Origin: Fasciolopsis buskii
Taxonomy: Eukaryota > Platyhelminthes > Trematoda > Plagiorchiida > Fasciolidae
Direction of reading: 5' to 3'
Length of the DNA stretch: 64,000 bases
Assembly (NCBI GenBank): GCA_008360955.1
Contig: LUCM01006884.1
Span: forward strand, 132,281 to 196,280
Part shown: piece after piece, positions 11,835 through 23,303 of the stretch
Layout of the letters: every line of letters starts with the position of its first letter
How positions within the stretch are numbered: position 1 is the first letter of the stretch
The notes under the pieces: generated by a model
What the model was told of the DNA's origin: nothing
What the model saw: the letters and a program-made list of their open reading frames with translations, nothing else
The model's database searches: none
Program-made: the position numbers and the translations under genes

Positions 11835-13442
11835 ACCATCATAAGCAAAAACACAGTTGAACAGTTTGCTTAAGTCATGCACACAATTGGATCGATACAT
11901 CGAAAATCCTTGCTCTTTTGCTTCTGAGAACTAGCTAGATCAATGCTTTATCATGAATGTCTTGATTTCATCAGAGCTAAACAGCTTTCGCCAGCAGATT
12001 GCACCGGTTTCGAGTGTCTACAAATAACAATTGGACAACAGAGCAAATATTTTGCTGGTCTGCAAATTTCATACCTGATGCTATTTCAAATCGAATTTAC
12101 TCACCAATAGTTAGTACTGTTACAACAAATAATCTTCACAAACATTTATAGAGGTTTTCGCCAGTTTAGAGTTGGAAATTTAAAAGGAACCAGAAAGCTA
12201 CGGATTGTTGGTAGTCACCTGGGATATTCAATTAGTTCTTTACTATTATTATCAATTGATGAGTATTCGTGATGAGCATACTGCAGATATGTGATTCGTT
12301 TTCTTCACGTTTTGAACATAAAATGCTCTTCCTGTTTGTGACATTTGGGTGTTCTGGTGTGGATAGTTCAATAAGTGAAGAAAACATTAAATCACGTCAT
12401 CAGTACCCGCGTTCGAATCCCGTCAACATAGAGGAGGTTTCAAGGTTCGATCAAATCTACACGTGCTTAGTTTTGCGAGGTGTTTAAATCAGTCCAGTAG
12501 TTTTCGTCTTACCTAGTGGGTATGCATTTCCCACCTCTGAAATATAAAATGCTGCTTCAATCCTGGATTGGCTTTTCTTCGTAGGAGATTATTTGAGTTC
12601 CGTTGATAGATTTATCTCACCGAGTGGTGTTATATACGTTGAACTGTCTTCGCCCATAAAGATTACTCTGTTGATACTAGATATCTTGATGCATTTGTGG
12701 CGTTGGCTTGATATCGTTTTGTCGACCAAAGGTCAGGCAACATTGCAGCCTTGATATCGGCTCCGAAAAATGGCCATCGGAAGATGTGCGGCGAACCTCG
12801 GTGTTTGAACCCCTACTATCTCGTACTATGGGAGGAGTTTGGTACAGGAATGTCGTTAGTAACTTAACGCCTTAGCCGGTCTCGTGCTTATATTCGAAAA
12901 CTTTTCTCTTCTTAATGATTGTTCAAATTACACTGCAGTCAATTTTTCTCTATCTTTGTTATTTTTATGGTGCTTTAGTTGCGGTACTTCGTTAGACTTT
13001 GTAAAAGTTATTCTTTTTGAAAATGAGCATACATATCATTCAGCATATCGATTTCGAGTTTGCAATTTCCCAAAACAGGCCTTCTAGGTATCTGGTAAAG
13101 ATGAAGAAATTTTCTCACAAAACCCGTGACTACTCATGTAAGTTCAAGATCGCTGACGAAATTGAAGATAAAACCGCCAACGTAGAATAACGTAGAATAT
13201 CGCCATCAACTCGGCTCAGGTGCGCTGACTATGTGTGCTCGCCCGGTGGCTTAGTTTATCTCATCTAATTTCTAAGCTCAGCGACCAGGAAACGATCTAA
13301 ATCACTTGTCATTGGGCTGATATTTGCTCTTTTTAGGCTCGAGAACAACGCTGACCGTGTTCCGCATAGAAAATACACAAGCGATGCAAGAAAAAAATGT
13401 CTGCATCTATGGCTGCGAAATCACATCCGAACCTTGTTATTT

Positions 13443-13959
13443 TAACTTGAGTGAGGTTCCGCAGTAGCTACTCTGTCACCCCGCAAAGGAATGCGAAAAT
13501 GCAGTCCGTATTGATGCATAATATGCTGGCGTAATTTGTAATCAGATGTACAAATAAATATAAATTTGATTTCACCAGTTGTTTCGGTTGGATGTAATCT
13601 GTGAATTTCTGAGGCGACATAATGAAGGAACACTTCCCTTAGTGGGAAACGGCTACAGCGTGTTGTTTCACTGATGGAACGACTGAAAAAAAGAGAATGA
13701 AAAAATAAATAACATTTTAGATGGAAGGGCATATAAACAGGCATAAATTGTAATAAATCGTGGACAATTTGTCGTGAATCACGTAAGTGACCAAGTACGG
13801 CCGTAGCAACGAAAGAAAATGTCTCAAATGTTGGTGAATTTGTTACGGGGAGTGGAATAATTAGGGGATTCTGACTCCTACGGTCAACAAACAACCAGGT
13901 ATTAGGCGCTTGTATACGAATTCTTCCAGAATTTCCGTATTCATCATATATGAACGGAT
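13443..13959 (-). CDS. Long open exon after acceptor at 13959; 3' end unresolved
   Basis: From an acceptor CTGTCTGCGTACGTAG the frame (phase 1 entry) stays open for about 170 codons to the stop near 13443. It begins PFIYDEYGNSGRIRIQAPNT and later contains FVATAVLGHLRDSRQIVHDL and REVFLHYVASEIHRLH. Phase 1 entry matches the phase 1 exit of exon 14042-14121. A strong pyrimidine tract plus CAG lies inside it near 13683, so it may be two exons, but no donor just upstream gives a matching phase. Candidate 3' donors are CTG|GTGAAA (13576) and AGA|GTAGCT. The reading looks helical and soluble. Not recognised. Confidence 0.45.
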
Positions 13960-14041
13960 CTACGTACGCAGACAGTTCGGCCTACAAACCCGAATTCCAA
14001 TTGTTTCGTACCCATTCATCGTATTTGTCGAAGTGACTTAC

Positions 14042-14121
14042 CCAGAACTGATGAAATGATATTCAAGACCATTTCGGAAAAGATTTGCATAATTCGCTCA
14101 AAGTATGTATAAAGAGCTTGT
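14042..14121 (-). CDS. Internal exon, 80 bp
   Basis: An acceptor (CTAGTGTAG) and a perfect donor (CTGG|GTAAGT) bracket a frame reading QALYTYFERIMQIFSEMVLN and then IISSVL. It enters in phase 2, exactly what the large exon ending at 16637 supplies, and leaves in phase 1, matching the exon starting at 13959. The sequence looks amphipathic-helical. Splice sites and phase are seen; linkage is inference. Confidence 0.5.
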
Positions 14122-15570
14122 CTACACTAGTCGGTTCTAAGCTTTCACGCCATATGTGTTTATGGCCACATAAGTGAATAACGCATTGAGCCACGGGGAC
14201 CACAAGTGTCCATTTCGAATGGCGTGCTATCTGATGAATTTGGCGTTTTCACCAGTGTTGCAGATATGATATTTTTACTCAAGTACGAAAACGTTTACCA
14301 TATTTACCGGAAACGGCAATCCTTGGAGAGTTTTGCGTGGCTTACATGGCATAGGGAAGTAGATTTCGATACTAATTTATCAACACCTATTTTGTATACG
14401 GCCAATTCGATCAATCCCTTGGCAGGGCCGATTAATAATTCACATCCGTTTCTTGATCGTTCGTTGTCAATAGAATACTGTTATGCGGATACAAAATAAA
14501 TAATTTAATGAAGCTTGACGTTTCCATTTTGTTTGCTGATTTCCTCTCCGTAAAATGGTAAATAGCACCCATTTTACAAAACGATCGCTTTGAAACTTCG
14601 CGTTGAAAATCTACTGTTTATTGGCTATTAGTTACAGCAAAATTGAGATGTTTAAAACACGAAAAAGAATAGGAACAAACATGACAAGATCCAGATGGGT
14701 GCTATTGACCACACGTTTGACTTTCTGTGCGTATGTTAAGTTTCAGCGTGCACTGAAATACGTGTCCGGTATTAGGGTGAGAATTTGAATGAATAACCCA
14801 GAACAGATGCGCTTACAGGGTCGAGTAACCTTGTTCTGTCCGATGCTCATCAACAGTCACATGCACGACCAGTTATTTTCTGTTCGACGGCACGGTGTTA
14901 ATGGCTAGTAAAGCTGCACTTCTTGGTGTTAGTAAAACTATTCCCTTTTACTAGTCTAAAGTGCAAAATCCTTTTTTTGGTCTACTTATATTCGAAACAA
15001 ACTGTGGTGCGAATTGAGAAGTACCTCATGATAAAACTATCGTTTATTTGGATTTGACATAAATGCGAATTTCTGCATGCTCCATGGCTGATATAGTATG
15101 AGTATCATTAGAAATGTTTATGACGTTCATTCCTTGATATAGTGGCTTGCCTCCTCTGATATGGCTTTCCTGTCCGGAAGTCGAAAATGACCCTTGTTGG
15201 TTTGGAAACCAGACCAAATGAAGGTAATCAAGTTGGAAGTAAACCCAAAACACTGCTATGAAATCACATTGATAATTCACTTTGGTTAATCACCTCACGA
15301 GATCAGCGGCAGTGGATACATTTTCTGGCTAACGTGAAACAGCATTAAAAGTTTAGTGTATCCAATCGTGTCTATATGTTTGCACGGACAGACCAGTGGA
15401 CTTTTATTCTTGTGACAGTTTTGCTTGTTATGACACTGGCTGAACAGATCCAGTCATGAAAATGCCCTGACCCCAAGAGAATTCAAATCTAAAAACGGTT
15501 TCTACCAATCGGTGCGACAGGGGCTCTGCCAACACGTGCGCCACACCGAACGGTGTTTACTCGGCATAAA

Positions 15571-15597
15571 TATACATATATATATATATATATGTAT
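15571..15597. repeat. AT dinucleotide microsatellite
   Basis: A run of about 11 TA/AT units between TACAT and ATGTA makes a short self-complementary tract. It lies in the proposed intron between the exons at 14121 and 16637. Confidence 0.85.
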
Positions 15598-16334
15598 AAA
15601 AGACACTGATGTATTGATCTATTGCTTTTCACATAGGAATCCACCGTTCCATACATCAAAATTCAGGATTCATTTCTTTATTGTGCTTGTTCATTTCTTA
15701 TCAGCTCCGATAGCCTACAGCTGTTTCCAATAGCGTTTTGTCCCACTATCAGTTTATCTCTTTTGGAGACCTTTGATAACTCATGGCTCTGTGTTCTTCT
15801 ATTTTTGTTTATATTTTGTCTACCATAGGTTGATCAAGATCACCCGATCAGAAGTGGATAGCATTGACATAGGCGAGCGTTTCACATTCACGTGAACTGC
15901 CTTTTAGAAAAGGTCCATTAATGCTTGAGTTCGGACGAAGAATGGCTGGTCAAAGTGAGCTAATGTATTGGCAATGACTGATTCTGAAATTTATAGATGC
16001 ACTCCCATTGAAAAACACGAGATTTGATATTCGTGGTGCTGTATCGATTCCCTTGGTTCAGAGCAATTCCGCAGACGTAAGAACGTCAAATTTTTGCAGA
16101 TTCCATACGCTAAAATAAGCACCGTTGTATTACATTTATGGATAGGGATATGACGAAAGCCCTAAATGGATCAAAAATATCCTGAGATCGTGTATTCGAT
16201 GAACCTGAGCAAGAGTGTTGTTAGATTTCATACTGTGATTGAAAATAGCAGTGTGAATTTCGACTGTGAACGAAAAATCATCATTACGACATTTGTCATC
16301 CAGTATAAACGTCTTCTTATATTTTATTTTTGAA

Positions 16335-16493
16335 TTCCTTTATTAATGAAATAACAGTTTGCATCATTTTTAGGAAGAGAGCCGCGGCAAGCAGATGTCT
16401 GTCAAGTGGGGACATTGACTGGCGGCGGGCGAATTCGAACCAGTGACCTTCACGCCCAAACACCAAGTCCTTATCCGTCTGACCACCGCCAGC
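16335..16493 (-). repeat. SINE-A copy
   Basis: On the minus strand it starts with a tRNA-like head (GGCGGTGGTCAGACGGATAAGG as A-box region, GGTTCGAATTC as B box), then the family body with CCACTTG and GCCGCGGCTC, and ends in ATTTCATTAATAAAGGAA. It is diverged from the other copies, and the shape is typical of a tRNA-derived SINE. It lies downstream of the large exon. Confidence 0.75.
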
Positions 16494-16636
16494 CTGTGTA
16501 CACTTCCCCTTATCCTATGTTCTTAGGGATTTTACTTTCACGATTTTCCTGATAAAGACTAACGGAGAACATAAACTCACGTGAGAATAATCCACCGATT
16601 GAAATGAACTTTTCCTTCCTGATGTGCAAAATTCAC

Positions 16637-18348
16637 CTCGACTGAATGCTTTTTGGAAGCCATATTTGTTGCTGTTGTTGTTGCTGTTGCTGCTGCTCCT
16701 GATGCTGCCGCTGTCTCTGTTGTTGTTGTTGTTGTCGTTGCTGTTGTTGCTGTTGTTCCAGCTTTCGCTCTTTGGCAAAGGAGTCAAAGCCGTTAGCTTT
16801 TCGGCGCGATTCACCGTTAGACGGAACTATCAAAATGTCCGGCTGGGATGAGGCTAGATGATCGCTGGTTGTGGAGCCCGTGGATGAACTGAAATCGATA
16901 AGGCCACTGCTAGATGATTCGTTCTCGTGCGAGTCGATGCGACCCTTTGGGGTGCTTGATTTGCCTTCGGCTAACGGCATATCGTCGGAGGATTGGAAGT
17001 TGTCAGTAGCGGTCTGACTGGACGAGGCTCCATTCAGCTGTTTGGCGAAATTCACGGATTTCGAATGATTTGGGCGCGAATACGAACTCCAAATGTGTTC
17101 AAACACTCGCCGAATGAAACTGTTCCCGTGTGTTTGTGATACTGATCTTGAAGGAAAGGATGACTGAGGACTACTGGTCTTTGGATCATCATTCGCAGAC
17201 AAATCGTCTGACCGTGAAAACGGTGGGAGTGATTGATTTCGCCTAAGGCAGCTGTTGACGGGATCACTGACAATTAACTCTGACGGACTATTGTCAGTGG
17301 TTTCTGAATGAGGAGACTGCGCTTGTTCTTGTTGTTGTTGTTGTTTCTCCTTCATGTTCTCTGTCACTTCGTTAACAGATCTACTACGCCTTTGGGTTCT
17401 TCGTACGGAAGACAAGATCCGACTGACAATACGATGTCCCGTATGGAATACGTCTGGATTTGATGACTTTCTCGATTTGTTTGTTTTCTTAGTAAAGGAT
17501 TCAGCGGATCCCGCCTCGCGAGCCAAACCCATTGGGAGGTAATGTTCAGCAAAATTGCTATTCACGTAAAGAACCACGTATTGCCTTGCCCCGGAATAAT
17601 AACGTTGAATCAGTCGTAGTCGTCTTTGAGTGAGCTCAAGCATTCTTGTGCCGGTACAATCTTCCGAGCTTTGACCCACATCCACCGGCAATGGGGCATA
17701 AATATGCCACGCTTCGACTGCCCCTTTGTTTACTAGGAAAGCAGCAACTAGCTGATATTTATCTGGTTTAGAATGTAGAAACGAGGATGCGGATCCGGAC
17801 CAGTTGTCCTGAAATTTCAAATCACTTTGACAACGTCGGTTATCAGACTGATGGGAATGATGCGGATGATGGTGATGCAAAACTCGTTTCTCGAATCGTT
17901 CCTTGAGCTTAGAAACTATGTGCATGGGCAAGGGATCTGGTCCATTCGGATCGGTATGTTGGCGGTAGAAAGTTTGATATTGCTGATCCATGAAAGTCGC
18001 GGTTAGACTTGACGTAAAACTGGAATCCGAAAGGAATTGTGTGTCATATGAGGCGGGGAAAAAGTGTCTTTTTTGGTCCTCACTAGCCAATGGGTGATTG
18101 TGATCAGTTGAGTAAACTATTGGACTATATTCGCTCATTGCACTCGAAACCGGGATATTCACGTGCATGCCCGTCGAAGGTTGGACACTGTGCGAGTGTG
18201 CTATTGGTGGCTTCCGTACTGCACGGGACTTCATTGAGTTTGAACTCCAGCTTGATGGCCTGGGAACTTGGGTGTCACTTGGAGCGCTGGTCGTCCCTGA
18301 GCGACGGTTATTCCATCGTTGACCATAGTGTGTGGCTTCAATATGCAT
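16637..18348 (-). CDS. Large glutamine- and serine-rich coding exon, about 570 codons
   Basis: This is the longest open frame in the window. From an ATG at 18348 it starts MHIEATHYGQRWNNRR. It has an ordered block at about residues 196-280 (KYQLVAAFLVNKG, then RRLRLIQRYYSGARQYVVLY), a His-rich patch (HHHHPHHSH), long Ser/Thr/Pro-rich linkers and a C-terminal run of Gln broken by Arg, His and Glu. The frame meets TGA at 16633, but the sequence there is TCGAG|GTGAAT, a good donor, so I end the exon at 16637 with phase 2 exit, matching exon 14042-14121. The start is uncertain: the ATG may be the true start, or the exon may begin at an acceptor at 18435, in which case an in-frame TAA intervenes. 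The ordered block is not recognised; the rest looks disordered. Confidence 0.72.
16663..16760 (-). repeat. CAG/CAA trinucleotide tract encoding poly-Gln
   Basis: Mixed CAA and CAG codons, interrupted by CGA/CGG, CAT and GAG, encode Gln runs of about 6 to 10 near the 3' end of the large exon. Interruptions and mixed codons suggest an old, fairly stable tract. On the plus strand it appears as a leucine-rich shadow ORF. Confidence 0.85.
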
Positions 18349-18372
18349 GATGTACCAGGGATCACATGAAGT

Positions 18373-18435
18373 TTATTGGCCGTTGTATAAAGTTTCTTCC
18401 ATACAGCCCAAAATTCGAACTTCGAGGAGGTCCTT
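18373..18435 (-). CDS. Possible exon start before the large exon, ending in TAA
   Basis: A minus-strand acceptor (GTTCTTAATTACAG) at 18435, read in phase 0 as supplied by exon 20910-20995, gives KDLLEVRILGCMEETLYNGQ and then TAA. This is the same frame as the large exon whose ATG follows 25 nt later. It could be the last exon of an upstream gene, 5' UTR of the downstream one, or part of a single exon with a stop mutation. A GT...AG segment of 69 bp (T|GTATGG to TTGAAG|CC, phase 1 to 1) would also remove the TAA. Confidence 0.35.
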   Translation of the reverse strand, partial: KDLLEVRILGCMEETLYNGQ

Positions 18436-18602
18436 CTGTAATTAAGAACGGTAATTAATGTTTTTGTTCAACAAGAGTTTTTGTTATTGAAAAATTGTTA
18501 CAACGGAGCTTATCACAATCGCTTCCCAGGGACACTAAAATACACTGGGGGCCATTCGGGACAAACGTAGAGGCCTAACTTTGTAATATCATTTCCCTTC
18601 TA

Positions 18603-18763
18603 ATCCCTTTATTAATGAAATAACAATGTACATCATTATACAGGATGTGAGCCGCGGCCAACAGAGGGCTGCTAAGTGGGGAAGTTGACCGGCGGTGGGC
18701 GGATTCGAACCCGCGACCTTCAAGTTCGAACGCCACAACTTTATCCGCCTGGCAACCGCCGGA
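18603..18763 (-). repeat. SINE-A copy, well preserved
   Basis: The minus-strand head has GGCGGATAAAG (A-box region) and GGTCGCGGGTTCGAATCC (B box), the body includes CCACTTAGCAGCCCTCTGTT and GGCCGCGGCTC, and the tail is TTTCATTAATAAAGGG. It is among the best-kept copies, with the tRNA-like acceptor stem GCCGGCGGT near both ends of the head. Confidence 0.8.
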
Positions 18764-20909
18764 AGTGTAAGAAAAGACCAAGGTCGATCGAATTATCGCA
18801 CCTCCTAGGAGGCATCATTCTATTAAGAACAGGCGATGTCTGGGGCGCGAAGGAATCATTATTTAACCAAAAGTGGATCGCCGTCCATTGAATAAAACAA
18901 TTATTCTTCTGCATACTCGTCGAAAATATGCTTTCAGTATCTGGCCAAATTCAACTCTAGACCTTCGGACTCGTTTTCAGAAACAAAAGATAAAATCTCT
19001 ATGAACTGTAAAATTCTGAATCCAGATTTTTAACGTTTCATTCTGTATGCATTTCGAAACCAACAGTAGTTAGTTGAAATACATGTGATTGAAACTTTGA
19101 AACCATCTTTCTTGGATATTAGTTATGGTTAAGTTTTGCTCACATGTACTAACATTCTTGTGATTAGTATTTCATTTCTGCAACAAAATTATACAATTCG
19201 CACAAACTATTGACTATTTTAACTTAACAGGCAGTACACGAATAATATGCTTATTCTGGTTAATCAATTATCAACTTGAGCCCTTTGAAGACACCAAGAA
19301 ATCCGCTGATTCACCAATGTGGACTTCCATTTTTCTCGTGTTGAAGTCTCATTCTATGCGACTCAATGAAAGCCCTATTTACTAGTATTATTAAGCAATA
19401 GATTTTACCAAGCTGATCCATAATTTGTCCGAAACAGAGATACTGGAGTTTAAGAATGTAATTAGTCAGCACATGACGATAGAGTATAGTGACCGCTTCT
19501 ATAGATTCAAATAAACAATATCGTATAATATTTATACCACTAGTCTTGGCGGTACATTAGGTTCACTTCCGCACGTCACTTAATGGTGTCCTAACATGAG
19601 AATTAATTCTGACTAATAGTTGATTGATTGATCACAGCTATTCCAGAGTTTCAGGACCTTTTTCGCGGTTTTTGCCGCGCCTCAATTATGCGTAATCGTT
19701 AGTCTATTGCGGAAACATTCTATACTTATGCATTCCCAATGCGGAGAAATAAGGTTCTGATTCTTTGATGATTTACTATCATTTGGGCTGACTCAACCAC
19801 AGGAACGACGATGGGATTTCACCAGAACAGATGTTCACTGAAAGTGGTATTTGGAAAAATATTTGCACTTGATCGGATTTAGAAATAATCAGGCAACACG
19901 GATTTGAATTATCCTTTACAACAAGTTTGATAATGCCCAATGTAAAGAAACGAAAATCAAGCTTCGATGCTCTTACAAAAAGAATATTAAGTTCGATTCC
20001 CTTTAGTTTAAGGGAGCACAAACTTCAACACCAAAAAAAACGGTGGGCCTATTTAGGTGTACGCACAATCATTAAACATTCGTTAATTCGCTCTGGTTTT
20101 GAGTATCCCCGTGTAGCTGCGAATGACGTTAGGAGTAAATTTTTTAAAATTACAAGCCGAAAATTCTGTAGAGAAGCGGAAACATTTCCGGTGTACGAAC
20201 ACCGGGAATTGATGCACTAAAGCATTCAACCAACAGCTTTATAGAAGTTTTTGGGTCTCAGCCTATTTGACCCAATTCCCTGATTAATGTTTACATAAAT
20301 TTGTGTCAAGCAATAGCCGAATTACCTTGATCTACCTTTCATCCACTACGTGTCTCGAAAAGCAGATTATGCGAAACGAGCCAATCTGCGAGTTCATATT
20401 GTGCATGGTTCATCCACTTTATCCTAACCAAATTCGGTGCCTGTTGGATGACGGACTTGAGCGATCTAACACTTTACACCTAATTTAATCAATGCTAATA
20501 CAGTTAGCTCAATTTATCTCAGCATTAGCACGAACAACCTGGCGTTCAGACAGCCTATTTTTACGTTGTATTTGAGCCGCATGGCAGGAACTATTTTAAG
20601 TTCAATAAAATGATGTTGCACAGATGCCGAAATGGTAGCCGTCTATTGAAGACTCCTGTGCACGCGAACACACTTCATCCGATATATGACCACCGACTGC
20701 CCAAGTAGAAATACTCATCTGTTTAATCCATACCTCCTCCGTCAAACGCGTGGTTTGCTTTAGAGCTACTCTGGTCCGACAATAACAACTTATAGAGTGG
20801 AAATACAAAACTCAACACAAAACGGGCCACTTTTGATTTGACAACATTAAACTGCTCGCGGACTACATGAGGTTTTGATACGTAGGCGGAATTCAGCCTG
20901 TATGTTTAC
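18764..20909. other. No firm feature; possible missed micro-exons
   Basis: If exons 20910-20995 and 16637-18435 join, this is an intron. Weak exon-like pieces on the minus strand (near 18790, 19980 and 20755) have usable splice sites, but I could not fit any into a unique phase path. Confidence 0.3.
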
Positions 20910-20995
20910 CTCAGACAAATTACTGTCTATATAAACATCAGAGTTACTCTTCTTGGCTGAGCATGAATAGTTATTGAACTGCGCTGCGTACATAT
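20910..20995 (-). CDS. Internal exon, 86 bp
   Basis: A textbook acceptor (TTTCATTTCTTTCTTTTTCAG) and a good donor (GAG|GTAAAC) enclose a frame reading MYAAQFNNYSCSAKKSNSDV and then YIDSNLSE. It enters in phase 1 (completing GAT with the G left by exon 22801-22903) and leaves in phase 0. The reading is polar, unlike the hydrophobic exons upstream. Function not recognised. Confidence 0.58.
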
Positions 20996-21559
20996 CTGAA
21001 AAAGAAAGAAATGAAATCAGCCACCCTGATGAATCCATGCACCCGTTTTGCGTCAAATAAATCAAAAATGGAATTGAATTTTTCTGATGGACTTTTGTAG
21101 GGAGTCAACACCGAGGTGGTGTCCGCTGACAGAGTGATATGCCTCTCCCAAATTACGAAACACTGATATCACGGTGCTTAGAAAGATGTGACTACGTTCT
21201 GACACCTGTCGTACAAATGTACGAACGATGCAGCCCCGGCCGGGTCGAAAGGCAACCTGACTATCATGGGCACATCATTTGCGAGCATTAGATATGCGGC
21301 GGAGGAAGATATGCACCCATGGATTGAGTGAAATCCTAACAAATTTAATCGTTTGTGCTTTTTCGCCTCATCTCTTATTTCCCTCAGAAACTCACTTTTG
21401 TCCTTAGATCAGAACTGATTTTTCCTGACTGACTTCAGCAGTTTTATTAATGGCAAGTCTTTGTGAAATAAATAAAAATGCTATTTTGTGCCGCGTGCTA
21501 AATTGGGTGAAAGATTCAAAGGTTGTTCATTCCTTGAAAATTACCACTGAGCACATTAA

Positions 21560-22150
21560 CGAAGACTGACTAGCGCTATCAATAAGACATTCTACGCAGT
21601 CAAGCTTCGTATCCTGTTCAAATCCCGCCCCGTAGTGTCATTATGGTTGAAAGACAAAGTCCCTGATTCTGCAGCCTCGTTTTGTATCTATCCCTTCACA
21701 TGTTCCTGTGAGACAATGTACATCGGCCGCAAGATCAGCCGCTTGCCTGAACGCATCCGTGAGCACCACCCTGCATGGTTGGTCGCTGGAACAATTAAGT
21801 CAATCAATAGCGCAGTCGTTTCACATGTAGCACAGACTAATCACATCATGAATGTGACGCACGATTTCCGGAACCTGTATAAGGTCAGAGGTCGACATTC
21901 TAGGTTGACAAAGTGTCTCCTATTGAGCACTGCGGAATCTGTCACGATCCATCTTCACAATCCTCCACTGTGCTCCCAAAAACAATTTGTGGTTGCGCTT
22001 CAACTCCCCTGGCCCACCCTCCGTCGCGATGCAAACCCTGGACAACAAAACGATTAACACAACACGTTCATGTGTATTCAGGTTGTGCATATAACACAAC
22101 AAATCTATTCCCCACGCATATTTGTATCTGAATAATCCAATCGTTCCTAC
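21560..22150 (+). mobile_element. 5'-truncated Penelope-like element, GIY-YIG end only
   Basis: An open stretch at 21635-22057 carries the PLE endonuclease region: CSCETMYIG followed by LPERIREH, then HVAQTNHIMNV and a C-terminus ending QLPWPTLRRD. It is homologous to the 3' part of the PLE at 62880-63465, with similarity running past the stop codon to about 22146. The RT domain is missing. Stretches of the frame are intact, but the copy is dead for lack of RT. It lies in the proposed intron 20996-22800. Confidence 0.75.
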
Positions 22151-22360
22151 ACGAAATTTTTCCAAATATACAGTGTTGTAAGGGCATGAGTACGAATCAC
22201 TGAAAACGAGCTTGTTCGACAAATTGTCTTCTCAAGGTGCTCAGTGGAATTGTTCAAGGAATCGTGTAATACAGTTGCTGTTAGTTGAAAACGTGTTTTC
22301 TCCGCGGAACTACAGACCTTGTGTTTATTTAGACAATATTTTTGTTAACTAACGTGAGAC

Positions 22361-22394
22361 TCGAGAACACAGCCACTTCGAGAACACAGCCACT
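22361..22394. repeat. Tandem duplication of a 17-bp unit
   Basis: The unit TCGAGAACACAGCCACT occurs twice in a row without a spacer. A second short repeat (CGTTGAACTAG, twice) lies about 90 bp downstream. Probably replication slippage. Confidence 0.8.
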
Positions 22395-22800
22395 CAATAC
22401 GAAAGAAAGATTGTTGGATAGCATTCGTTCCGATCTTCTACGTGACAAGATTCAACAGTAATTTGCATTTCCGTTCGTTGAACTAGTAACCGTTGAACTA
22501 GGGATCAATACTTTCAGGAGTCTTCCTCTGTTCACAAATATGATCAACATGACTGCAAAAGTCTGACAAATAACCGTGCGATTCCCACATGGAATTCATC
22601 AACATGCACGGTCCCAACTATCCAGCTTGACAAAGTTTTGCTCTGACTTGTTCGGTTAGGGTTGGACAACACCATCGCTGGTGTGGTACTTGTGAATGAA
22701 GGCACGAACCTTGAACAAAGCGATGTCCTCTGGCATGGCAAATTAGAAGACAACAATTTTCAACACTGAAAACCTAACGAATGTTTAGAGTTAAGCTTAC

Positions 22801-22903
22801 CGTACACAGTTCTTTTTTTGTAACTACCCATGGGACGCACCGAAATGCCATCGAGACAGGGGAACGTGGATTGGACCGGAAGTGGTCGATGCCGGATAAC
22901 AAA
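22801..22903 (-). CDS. Internal exon, 103 bp
   Basis: An acceptor (ATTTTTCGTAATACAG) and a strong donor (TACG|GTAAGC) bracket FVIRHRPLPVQSTFPCLDGI followed by SVRPMGSYKKRTVY. It enters in phase 0, as left by exon 25295-25368, and leaves in phase 1, as needed by exon 20910-20995. Three phases in a row agreeing is the main support. Function not recognised. Confidence 0.57.
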
Positions 22904-23151
22904 CTGTATTACGAAAAATATTAGACAGATAAAGACTATCATTTCTTACCCAGTCAACGTTTCGTGCATGAGGAGCGGGAAATTATTTTTAATTGTGTTC
23001 TACGGATTGAACCGGGATAGGTTTCATCCGGAAAATTTCAAACCTACTATCATCCACGTTTTTGTCTAACTATGTAACCATAAGTCTAGCAATTGGTGAC
23101 CTCAATTCTCGTAGTTAGCTAAGCAAACACTCTTTTTCTCTTATCTTTTAG

Positions 23152-23303
23152 TTCTCTTATTAATGAATGCATATCACGTTTCAGGAAGGAGACCGCGGTC
23201 AACAGAGGGCTACCAAGTGAGGAAGTTTGCCGGCGGTGGGAGGATTCGAATCCCCGATGTCCCATCCAGCCGCCACGACCTCATCCATTTGGTCACCGCC
23301 GGC
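23152..23303 (-). repeat. SINE-A copy
   Basis: The minus-strand head reads GCCGGCGGTGACCAAATGGATGAGG with a B box GATTCGAATCC, then the family body (CACTTGGTAGCCCTCTGTTG, ACCGCGGTC) and the AATAA-type tail. Slightly 3'-shortened relative to the copy at 18.6 kb. Confidence 0.75.

Noticed and set aside
16624..16851. Plus-strand leucine-rich ORF
   Set aside because: It is the shadow of the CAG/CAA tract encoding poly-Gln on the minus strand.
18691..18763. Possible functional tRNA gene
   Set aside because: The tRNA-like head is part of a repeated SINE-A element with body and tail; the fold and length do not suit a working tRNA.
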